Below, in pieces: positions 1-8,617 of a DNA stretch of 64,000 nt. The position numbers and the translations under genes are program-made. Below the pieces are notes generated by a model, which searched no databases, was not told the origin of the DNA, and was given only the letters and a program-made list of their open reading frames with translations. The stretch's first letter is position 1, and each line of letters begins with the position of its first letter. The stretch is from Earliella scabrosa (lineage: Eukaryota > Basidiomycota > Agaricomycetes > Polyporales > Polyporaceae), in contig JABYQQ010000014.1 in NCBI GenBank assembly GCA_022605405.1, positions 992,001 to 1,056,000 of the forward strand, written 5' to 3'.

Positions 1-808
1 GTGAGCTCTGTCGAAACATCTTGTCAGGCTTCTTATTGACTCTGCTCCAGCCTTCTACTGGGTGCGATGGTCGGGTACAACATTGCTCTCCATCCAACCC
101 CATCAGGAACCACGTTTTCTGATTCCTTTAGTCACGCCGATGGTTGCTCTGGTTGTGAACCATGGACGTATCCTACGCGCGGGCAAGCTATTCTGGGTGA
201 GTCTGACTCGATTGTCTTTGTCGCGCAGCACTAATACTTCCGAAACTCGCAGGCTTCCTGGATCCTGTCGAACGTCGTCTTAGCGTTGCTGTTCGGCGTA
301 CTCCATCAAGGCGGTGTTCTGCCCTCGATATTTCGCGTACACGACATCGTCTTCGACCCCGTCACAGGCATAGCGACACAGGACATTCGCGTTGTGTACT
401 GGAAGACATACATGCCCCCTCGACATCTCTTGGCTGTCGCTGAAGATGGTAAGCGCATGCGCATCAATGATTGACTGCACGCTGATGGTCCTGGTAGATG
501 TCACCTCCGAGGCCGTTACCATCGCGGATCTCGCTGGCTCTTCTCCGGATGGCGTCGTGCGCGCTCTCCGTATACCTCCGCCGACGACACGCAACCTTGC
601 TGTGCTGTTGGTTGCTCCGATTCATGCTATGGGAAGCCTTGGAACAACGCAAGCGTGCTTGACAGAACGCAACCGCGTATTCCCGCACCTCGACTTGGAT
701 CATATCGGAGAGGCCGTCGAGGTGGGATGGAGAGACGGACTGAGCCTCGGCATCTTTGAAGTAGACCGGACTTGCTTGGATAGTGTGGTCCCCATGGTGT
801 CCGTATAG
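1..808 (+). CDS. SMP3: GPI mannosyltransferase 4 (SMP3/PIG-Z), 3' part
   Basis: C-terminal part of a family GT22 (ALG9/PIG-B type) ER membrane mannosyltransferase. In yeast and animals this enzyme adds a fourth mannose to the GPI-anchor precursor. The window opens inside an intron (gtgagc at base 1, acceptor at 50). Visible exons are 51-196, 253-448 and 498-808, all phase-consistent. Diagnostic sequence is LSIQPHQEPRFLIPL, the conserved GT22 lumenal motif, followed by LFGVLHQGGVLP, which is typical of SMP3/PIG-Z. The tail VAPIHAMGSL...FPHLDLDHIGE also fits the family. The N-terminal catalytic half lies outside the window. Assignment to SMP3 rather than ALG9, ALG12 or GPI10 rests on the HQGG motif and is good but not certain. 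Confidence 0.8.
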
Positions 809-1297
809 GACTTCTTCCTTCTTACCCACCGTGAAACCATGTTGCAATGTGAGTACCCTTACTCTGACCGGCGCCAGAGATGATGGCGCTGGAAGGCACT
901 GCCAGAAGCGCGCCTCCAGCATGCTGCCGCGACGTGAAGTATGGTAGCGACGCGCACCGAACTCGATCGGTGTTACGCTGTTGACCGAATCGAGATGATG
1001 CATTGCTGATTGCACCGCAGACAGAAGCATACGTTGTTTTCGGTCCTCACTCTCCTATCACATCGTGCGTTCGCCTGTGCGTCGTGACGGATACGGTACG
1101 CCTCCTTGAGACAACGTTCAGGAAAACCGTGTGCTTCCCGTCCGTGCACCAGCAAGTGGCCCGTGCTTCTGCGGTACCCGGGCGCTTTGGGACTTGCAGC
1201 TGCCATGCTTCACCTGCGTTGCGCCAGCTACATATGTCCTCCGTGCCTAATGCCCATCTACTAACCCTCCCCACATCTCAGCAGTCTTTTCCGCAGG
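809..1297. other. Intergenic region between SMP3 and the BTB gene
   Basis: No gene recognised on either strand. Open frames here show no family motif and overlap each other. It probably holds the SMP3 3' UTR and the promoter of the BTB gene. A further 5' exon of the BTB gene cannot be excluded, because a possible splice acceptor (ccgcag) ends two bases before its ATG. Confidence 0.4.
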
Positions 1298-2879
1298 ATG
1301 GAAGCTGCAAGCCGACTCTCCTCGCCATGGGCGCACGATAATACCCCGCTGCCATCGCCGTGCCCGCCCCCAAGCCCAGCTGTGTGGATGCCTCACGAGT
1401 GGGCGTCGGGTCCCCGCAAAGACTTGCATTCCTCGCGTTCCCTTCCGCTCATCCCGTCCTCCCACCCGCTTGCCGCGGCGCGTACCAACACGACGTTCTC
1501 GCCCCTTCCGACGCACCCCGAGTTCATAAGCAACCTGCAGTCTCACCCACAAATCATCCACCGGGGCGGCGACGACGACTTCCTCCGCACCCCGAGTCCC
1601 GCGTCGTCCATGGAATTCGTCATGCACGAAATCCCGAGCTCTGACGAGAAGTACAGCAAGGACAGGATCCACGACAATGACGGCCCTGTGCCGTTCCCAA
1701 TGCGATCGGGTTTCACGTCCCCCGTGCTGTGCGCGAGCCCGCGCCCGCTTCCCAGTGTTGACGGATCGCACCGCAGCGTACGCAGTGTTCCGAGCGTGGA
1801 CTCGAGCCCGGCAAAGACGCCCGACTCGGCTGCCGCGCTCTCGCGCTCTCCTCCCCCGCCGCTCCCGAAGCTCCAGCTGGGCCGAGTTCCGCCGCCGCCC
1901 CTTCCGCCTCTACCTCCTGCGTTACATGCTCCTCCGCCTCCTCCACCCCAACCTCAAGCGTCATCGCGCCTGCCGCCGCTGGACAGGAAGCCCTCGCAGA
2001 AGAATGGCGTCGTTGCCCCGCGCCCCAGGCTGCCTGCTCTGCGAGGATCACCCAAGTCCGTGAGTGCCATCCTCGGTCCCAGGCCGCAGTCTGTCAAGGC
2101 GACACACGCGAAGCACCCGCTCTTTTACATGCAGGAGGGGATGATCGTCCTGAAGGTGAGTCGAGCGTGATCGAGGCTTATGCGATGACCCTGACCTTGT
2201 GATCCCGTCGAGGTTGAGGGTTCGCTGTACAAGGTGCACAAGTACTTGCTCGAGCAGCACTCGGACTTCTTCCGCGGGTTCCCCTCGGAGGACAACGACG
2301 CTCTGGGTAGCACAGACGACCGGCCGATCCCACTGCCCCCAGACGTTACCCAGGAGGCGTTTGACTGTCTCTTGAGCTTCCTCTACATCGGGTACGTAGT
2401 ACATAAGCTCTCAGTTCCCCAGGAGCATTCTCTAACCTCAGTATTCCGCTTGGCACAGGATCTACGACCCCTCGTCCGTGCCGCTCCCCGACTGGGTCAC
2501 CCTCCTGCGCATCTCGACCCGCCTCCAGTTCACGAAGATCCGGATGTACACGATCCGCGAGCTCACCGCGCGCCGCGCGTCGATCGCCGCGGTGGACGCG
2601 ATCGTCCTCGCGAAGGAGCACGACATCCCGTCCTGGCTTGGGCCTGCCTACGCGGAGCTCGTGCGGCGCCACACGCCCCTCGATGACGACGAGGCCGAGC
2701 GTCTTGGGGCGCGCACGACGGCGCAGGTGGGGCGGGCGCGCGAGATGCTGAGGACGGACGAGTATGCGCTATACCAGCAGCGTAAGTATGGTACGCGGTA
2801 TGCGCCTCCTGAGAGACCGGACGAGCAGCTCGTCGCGCGTGCTGTCAATGAGGTGTTCAAGCTGCCTGTGGCGCAGTAG
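1298..2879 (+). CDS. BTB/POZ-domain protein with proline-rich N-terminus
   Basis: Exons 1298-2155, 2213-2391 and 2459-2879 give 485 residues. The first ~270 residues are low-complexity, Ser/Pro-rich and probably disordered, with dense proline runs encoded at about 1840-1965. A BTB/POZ domain follows, starting FYMQEGMIVLKVEGSLYKVHKYLLEQHSDFFRGF and continuing through PIPLPPDVTQEAFDCLLSFLYIGIYDP. This is the usual agaricomycete BTB pattern (nucleotide-monophosphate-like entry, HKYLL helix, F-L-Y strand). The C-terminal ~130 residues form a helical BACK-like tail ending LPVAQ. Such proteins are numerous in mushrooms and mostly uncharacterised; a role as dimeric adaptor is known for BTB domains in general, but no partner is visible here. 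The start could be further upstream. Confidence 0.8.
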
Positions 2880-3855
2880 CGTGGCTCTGCGCTGCTTGTG
2901 CGTGGTGTCCTCGTCGCTGGTCGTCCGTTCCCCATTGAATGCTTTTGTTTCTTGCCTTTCCCCGGCGTCTTGATCGTCTGCCTCCCGTTTGACTCTCCAT
3001 CTAGTTCACGAGTTGAGGACTATGTGTCCACGCTGTATTTCATGATCACTTTCGTTTCACATACCCACGCTGTATCATAGCTTGATGTATCTACTCACTC
3101 ATTCCCTCTGTCTCCACTATCCAAAGGTGCGGCCTCTCTATGTCGGAGCACCCTGTAGCACGCTGACTCTCCGTATAGGACCTCATGTCTACGTTGACTG
3201 GCTATGATTAGACTGCCCCTGACCCCGTCCTGCGCCTGTGAGTATGCTAGACGTGAACTCGGTCTCAAGCTATCACCACCCCTCGGTATTAAAGTGCCAA
3301 TCATCAAAGGCTTTACCGGGGAGAAGGATCAACATGGTCGGTCATCTCGGATGCATGTGCTATCTTATACATGCTGATTAGATTCACAGCGGGAAGCCAT
3401 GTGTGACGCTGACCTTCAGATGTTTCAACCCTCCTTCTGAGGGAACACCTCATGACAATGTACCCTTCCGGAAGAAACCATGGTTGCTATGTCTATGTAT
3501 GCGGAGGTCTATAACGGGACATCTTCGGAAGCAATGCATCGCGCAAGCTCAGCACGAACGAGCACGAACGTCCCCCCTTGGCAACCTCCTGACCCACTAG
3601 AACCATCACAGCATATGCTTTTCATTTGCCTCCACCTCCTCTGCGGCCCCGTTTGCCTTTAGCAAGCCAATGCGACGAGCTGCATGACACTCTCCGCTAG
3701 TCAGGTGTACTGCCACCTCGCATACATCCCCCGGGCCGCCGGCACATCACGTTTGCTCAACTGGAGCAAAGAGCCAGGTCACCGGCCATGAAGTCATGGA
3801 CAAATCCAGCACGTCTTTGCAGCCAGCTCCGAGGTGTACACGCACCATCGGCCCA
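2880..3855. other. Intergenic region upstream of the GH43 gene
   Basis: About 1 kb without a supportable gene. It contains the 3' UTR of the BTB gene and the long upstream region of the GH43 gene. Short open frames are not supported by splice structure or motifs. Confidence 0.5.
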
Positions 3856-3863
3856 TATAAAAG
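3856..3863 (+). promoter_or_regulatory. TATA box of the GH43 gene
   Basis: A perfect TATAAAAG lies about 60 bases before the GH43 ATG, a normal core-promoter position for an inducible secreted-enzyme gene. No experimental support. Confidence 0.55.
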
Positions 3864-3916
3864 CAGGATGAGGCGCACAGGTGCGTCGTTAATACCTCGG
3901 ACGAGGCATCGCCGCG

Positions 3917-5355
3917 ATGGTCTCCATACTTGGGCTATTTTTGTTACTCCTGACGTTCTGTTTGGGCAGCCTGGCGGCCTTCCCGGACCCGCTCAGGCTC
4001 ACTGGCAGCCAGTTCTTTGTTCACGACCCGAGCCTCGTGCAGCGCCAGAGCGACGGCAAGTACTTTCTCTTCACGACGCACAACCGAGGTGGCATCTTCA
4101 CCGCGGCGAATCTCGCCGGGTATGTACACGGTAATTTATTCTCTCTCCTCACGGCCCTGTGATGCTCAGTATATATCTCACACAGTCCGTGGACCTCCGC
4201 CGGCTCCATCCTGTCCAGGGACTCGACCATAAACCTCCGTACGTCCGAAAACGGCTGCCAGAATCTCTCCAGTCTAACACATGGTCGCGGACGCACAGCC
4301 GGCAAGGACGACATCTGGGCGCCGGACGTGTCCTTCCACAACGGACTGTACTACGCGTACTACTCGGTGTCGACATTCGGATCCCAGAACTCCGGGATCG
4401 GGCTCGCGACGTCGACGTCCATGGACGCTGGGACGTGGACAGACCACGGCCTGGTCTTCCGCTCGAGCTCCGGGAACAACTACAACGCGATCGACCCCAA
4501 CCTCGTCATCGACGAGAGGGGCGCCCCGGTTCTGACGTTCGGTGGGTCCCTCACCGCACGCACGACTTGGATCATGCTGAGCTCTACACAGGATCGTTCT
4601 GGGTACGCGAGCGACTCACCAGTCTCAGTCTCGCGACGGACACAGTGAACAGCTAGCCGCTGACTGCTCGATCGCGCCCACAGGCAAACATCTTCCAGGT
4701 CAACCTCGGGAGTAACTTCCAGAGCGTGACGAGCTCGCCCGTCCAGGTATCGTTCAACTCCACGCCGCCGCAGCCGGAGGAGGGCGCGTTCGTCTGGAAG
4801 CACGGGAGCTTTTATTACCTGTTCTTCAGCAGTGGTGCGTCTCTTCCCGACGCCTTGCCTCCCGTTGAATCCGAGTTCTGTTGACCTCGCATCCATCCTA
4901 GGAACATGCTGTGGGTTCACCGGCCCCTCCTCCCTTCCTCCCGCCGGGAACGAGTACAAGGTACGCGTCATGCCCAACGCGCAACCCACATACGGACTGA
5001 TCGTGCGTTCGCACCAGGTCTTCGTCGGCCGCTCCTCCTCCGCGCACGGCCCCTTCGTCGACAAGAACGGCCGCGACCTGCGCCAGACGGGCGGCACGCT
5101 CGTGCTCGCCTCGCACGGGAACGTGTACGCGCCGGGCGGGCAGGCGGTCTTCACGGACGCGCGGAGCGGGAAGGACATCTTCGTCTACCACTATATCCCC
5201 GCGAACGGCTCGCGGCCGTACGATGAGGCGTTCGCGAGCCTCGGGCTGAACGCTATTGATTGGAGCTCGGTGCGTGGTCTGTGTTGAGGTGCCATGGGAG
5301 ACAGACAGCTGACGAGCGTTGAGTGCAGGGGTGGCCCGTCCTCACCAACTTATGA
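3917..5355 (+). CDS. Secreted GH43 endo-1,5-alpha-L-arabinanase
   Basis: Eight exons (3917-4119, 4186-4238, 4299-4541, 4592-4602, 4684-4834, 4902-4960, 5018-5269, 5329-5355) give 332 residues. A signal peptide ([21 protein letters not shown]) precedes a five-bladed-propeller GH43 catalytic domain. The three expected carboxylates are visible: the base Asp in FFVHDPSL, the pKa-modulating Asp in NYNAIDPNL, and the acid Glu in PEEGAFVW. Other family landmarks are [20 protein letters not shown] and [17 protein letters not shown]. The enzyme should cleave internal alpha-1,5 bonds of arabinan in pectin outside the cell. One exon is only 11 nt. The 57-nt intron at 4961-5017 has no stop and keeps frame, so simple ORF calling would wrongly include it. 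Convergent with the next gene. Confidence 0.88.
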
Positions 5356-5648
5356 GAGGGGGCGCGAAGAGCCACTGCAGTTTTTGGGACCCGGCGATTG
5401 TACATGATGAGGGGAGCAACTCTAAGCTGGCAGATCTTATCAACTACTGCACCTTTCCCCCAGTGCTAGCCGGTGAACACCACCCAATGCGTCGTGTGAT
5501 TTGGTGGTACGGCGTCGAGCAGACGCAGTCTCGCTACGGCTCGCGATTATCCATTTCGGTTGGTGCAACTAGACCATCCACGACAACAACTCTGGGCAAC
5601 GCGAACCCCAAAGCTTCAACGTCGTCGTCCACTTGCTATGACTTGGGT

Positions 5649-8090
5649 TCAAAACCCAACCCACGGAACAAGCAACAGTTCACGTCTCGCGTCCTCGAGC
5701 TCCTCCCTCAAGCGCTCCCCCCAGTCACGTATGACTGTCTTCCTCTGCTCCGCCTCCGTCCCCTCCCGCTTCATCCTCTCCTCCTCCCAGTCCCACACCT
5801 TCCCGCGCCCAAAATCAATGATGCGGAAGCTCGGGTGCGCGAGCGAGCGCCGCTCGGGGGGCACAGTGAGCGGCCCGGGCTGCATGAGCACATTGCGCAC
5901 GTAGAACGAGCCCTGGATGATGTTCATGAGGCACAGCCGGAGCACGAGCGAGAAGCACTCCGTCCTGCCCGAGCGCCCCTTAGAGCCTGCAATGACCAGC
6001 GTAAGAGTGTCCAACGACGGGACGCACCTCTCGTCCGCGCTGAACTTCTCCGGCTCCACAGGCTCCCCGCACTCCTCCACGAGCAGGATCGGGCTCGCCC
6101 AGCGCACCCTGCACGCGCGCTCCTCCGAACACGTCGCGTGCACCTCCACGTCCCCTCCCTCGAGCTCGACCTCTGGCACGTAGAACCCGTAGAACTTCGG
6201 GACGATCGCGCCCACGGGGACGGGATACTGGCAGGGAGGCACAAAGTTCAGACCGCAGTACTCATCCTGCGCGTGGCGCGGAAACGCGCTGTAGACCCGG
6301 CCCTCGTTGTGCAGGAGCCGGTGCGCGGTGCATTTTGGATACGCGAGCTTTGCGGCAACGGTGCACTGGCCCGTGCGCGTGCGCGCGGAGAGCGGCGGGG
6401 GAAGCGTGAGGGGCGCGCGGTAGACGTACGAGTGGTGGCCTTGGCCGAGGCGGTTGGAGGGGTGCAGGTGCATATGGGCGACGTGCTCGAACCGCTCTTG
6501 CGAGTCGCTACTAGTGGCCGAGTCACACTCGGTGCTGCCATCAGTTGAGGATGGGGTGGTGGCTGCGGCGGTTGAGGCCTCGGAGGTGTTATCGCGCGAG
6601 AGGACTGGGTACATGCGCCTGTACCTGACGGGCTTGTCCGGATATCCCGCCTGCTTGTGGTTCGTGAGCCTGTGCGGGTCGTGCACCAGTAGCACGTCGG
6701 GGAACAGCTGCTCGGGTATGAACTCCTCCAGCTTGGGCAAGTCCTGCGTGGAGAACGGCCTGAAATCATACGGCAACAAAGACCTGTCATCGTTGCAGAA
6801 AGCCGTATTCGTCGCGTCAGCCGGATTGTCGCCGTCGCCCGTCGATTCGACGTAGGGCAGCACCAGGTCAAGTTTAGCAGCCCGACGCCCAGGGAACGAG
6901 TCCGTCGCATGCGCAAGGAAGTTGTTTTCGTCCGAGTGAGCGATGGGCGTTGACTGCAGGTCGTCACAGTGGAGGTCGTCGCCCAGGACAAACAACCCGT
7001 GCATGTCCGCCACGAGCTCCTCCTGGTCCACCAGATGTATTGTTCCAGCGACGAGATCGGAAGGCCGCTTGTGTGCCTTGAGCCGCGCAGCAAAATGCTC
7101 GCACCAGAGATAGTGGTATGCGTGCCCACCACGGTTCGGCCGTGGCTCGGGCCCGTCGTTGGGCACAAGTCGTCCACGGCAGAGCTCTGAAGGGCCCGCG
7201 GTGCATGTCGCTCCGAGCGGAGCCGTCGGGGTGTTGTCAGCCTCGTCCGTCGGTTCCACGTCTGGAAGCACCAGGTCGAGCTCAGGAGTAGGGATCGAGT
7301 CCTCAACGTGAGCGTAGATCGAGTCGCTCGCGAAGGCTACGAAGTAGTCCTCGTTATAGGTGAGCACGGTGTCTCCATCCGCGTTAGCAGCCAGCTTCGA
7401 TGGTATGTCGTCCCGGTCGAGACCGCCGCGAAGGATGAACAGTCCGCGCATGTCCGCGCAGAGGTGCGGGCTATCCATCGCACCTATGGTGCGATCCAAG
7501 AGGCGAGAGGGCTGGTGGTGTGCCTTCAGGCGCGCCACAAAGTGCTCGCACCAGAGGTAGTGATACGCGCGCCCAGCCCGGTTCAGTCGTGGCTCGGAAC
7601 CATCGTTGCGCACCAGTCGTCCGCGACAGTGTTCCGCATTGCATCTCGACGACTGAGACGTACCGTCCGCGGATGCTGAAGACACTGCCTTTCCTTTGCC
7701 TTGAGTAGTATCGTCGCTGAACTCGTCCCAGCGCATCGTATACGTCCTCATCTCCATATCCTCGCAATGCTCCACGCCGCACCCTTCGTCAATCGCCCCA
7801 AGCGGCGTGACCGTGTCCGCCGGGTGCCCCTTCGGGAGCTTGAGCACGGGCCACGGCCTGCGCACGCGCGGGCGCACGAGCGGCTCGTCAAACTCCTCGT
7901 CGTCGTAGTACTCCTCGAGCTCCTTGAATTGGCTGCGCGAGTACAGCGTGACCCACGAGATGCCGGGCTTGCGCTCGATGTGCCCGAGCTCGGCGAGCGA
8001 GTGGCCCCAGACGTACCCATTCGGGGTGCGGTACCCGACCGGCGCGCGGTCTTGCTCGAGCAGGCGGCCGTCGGGCGGGCGCAGCCACAT
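5649..8090 (-). CDS. Kinase-fold protein A (predicted pseudokinase) with duplicated YHYLWCEHF module
   Basis: Exons 8090-6028 and 5964-5649 give 792 residues; the 63-nt phase-2 intron (5965-6027) has no in-frame stop. Order: N-terminal domain (RTPNGYVWGHS, RPWPVLKLPKGHP); two copies of a ~120-residue module with CRGRLVxND and YHYLWCEHF (encoded about 7256-7643 and 6844-7205); entry motif LPKLEEFIPEQLFPDVLLVHD; then a kinase fold. Kinase landmarks are LGQGHHSYVYRAPL (about 547-560), VAAKLA with the beta3 Lys (~577), an alphaC-like HNEGRVY, hinge PILLVEECGEPV, loop IQGSFYVRNVL (~706), FRIIDFGRG (~737) and tail ARRELLL..GF. The loop has Ser where active kinases have the catalytic Asp, so phosphotransfer is doubtful. 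The start may be degraded: the frame stays open upstream to a stop at 8235-8237 without an ATG. Function unknown. Confidence 0.8.
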   Translation of the reverse strand: MWLRPPDGRLLEQDRAPVGYRTPNGYVWGHSLAELGHIERKPGISWVTLYSRSQFKELEEYYDDEEFDEPLVRPRVRRPWPVLKLPKGHPADTVTPLGAIDEGCGVEHCEDMEMRTYTMRWDEFSDDTTQGKGKAVSSASADGTSQSSRCNAEHCRGRLVRNDGSEPRLNRAGRAYHYLWCEHFVARLKAHHQPSRLLDRTIGAMDSPHLCADMRGLFILRGGLDRDDIPSKLAANADGDTVLTYNEDYFVAFASDSIYAHVEDSIPTPELDLVLPDVEPTDEADNTPTAPLGATCTAGPSELCRGRLVPNDGPEPRPNRGGHAYHYLWCEHFAARLKAHKRPSDLVAGTIHLVDQEELVADMHGLFVLGDDLHCDDLQSTPIAHSDENNFLAHATDSFPGRRAAKLDLVLPYVESTGDGDNPADATNTAFCNDDRSLLPYDFRPFSTQDLPKLEEFIPEQLFPDVLLVHDPHRLTNHKQAGYPDKPVRYRRMYPVLSRDNTSEASTAAATTPSSTDGSTECDSATSSDSQERFEHVAHMHLHPSNRLGQGHHSYVYRAPLTLPPPLSARTRTGQCTVAAKLAYPKCTAHRLLHNEGRVYSAFPRHAQDEYCGLNFVPPCQYPVPVGAIVPKFYGFYVPEVELEGGDVEVHATCSEERACRVRWASPILLVEECGEPVEPEKFSADERCVPSLDTLTLVIAGSKGRSGRTECFSLVLRLCLMNIIQGSFYVRNVLMQPGPLTVPPERRSLAHPSFRIIDFGRGKVWDWEEERMKREGTEAEQRKTVIRDWGERLREELEDARRELLLVPWVGF
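6844..7205 (-). repeat. Gene A, module copy 2
   Basis: Second tandem copy in gene A, with CRGRLVPND, YHYLWCEHFAARLKAH and LDLVLPYVE. The segment IHLVDQEELVADMHGLF marks it as a type-2 copy, resembling copy 2 of gene B more than its own neighbour. The duplication therefore probably predates the A/B split. Confidence 0.75.
7256..7643 (-). repeat. Gene A, module copy 1 (CRGRL...YHYLWCEHF...LVLPDVE)
   Basis: First of two tandem coding copies of the same module in gene A. It begins at a CxxxxCRGRLVRND motif, has YHYLWCEHF in the middle and ends LDLVLPDVE. Cys and His spacing might bind a metal, but this is a guess. Its IGAMDSPHL segment marks it as a type-1 copy, like copy 1 in gene B. Confidence 0.75.
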
Positions 8091-8237
8091 GAGGCTAATG
8101 TCCCGAGTACGGACTTCGCGTTGTTTGCCTCTGTCGCGCGAGGCCGGCGGAACGGCTTGGGGGGTTATGATCAGAGTCCATGATTTGAAGTCGTGTGCAA
8201 GAGGCCTATGGCTGCGCCCTCCAACAAGTCCGAGCTA

Positions 8238-8617
8238 AAAGCAAAGTGGAAATTCACAGAGCTGCGAGGTAGTAGATGATGTTAAATCAGAGAGCCGCTT
8301 CTGAGCTGAGCAAAGGCTGGTCCAAGTGCGACATGATGGCAAAACGCGAAGTCCAACAGAGGGGCCAACAGGCGCCAACTACACCCACCGGGCCCCGGCC
8401 CGGGTACCATGTCACACCTCTCGTCACACCAGGATAAGTACAAGCCGAGACCGCAATCATCCTCAGCGCAGAGCGATCCATTGTCAATGTCAGGCCCAAG
8501 ACAGCAAGGATACAGAGACTGCAGCCCGTCGACCAGTGGCACAAAAACTTTTTCTAAATCGTCCAACTTGAAGCTGGGACATGCAAAGTTGTCGACTCGA
8601 ACCTGCCACCCGACTCG
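8238..8617. other. Spacer between kinase-fold genes A and B
   Basis: About 380 bases between the upstream limit of the open frame of gene A and the stop codon of gene B. It should contain the promoter of A and the terminator region of B. No further gene or clear motif seen. Confidence 0.4.

Noticed and set aside
5319..6548. Plus-strand frame of 409 codons
   Set aside because: Lies antisense to kinase-fold gene A (and its C-lobe). Repetitive Arg/Ala/His-rich translation, no motifs; a shadow frame caused by GC-rich third positions.
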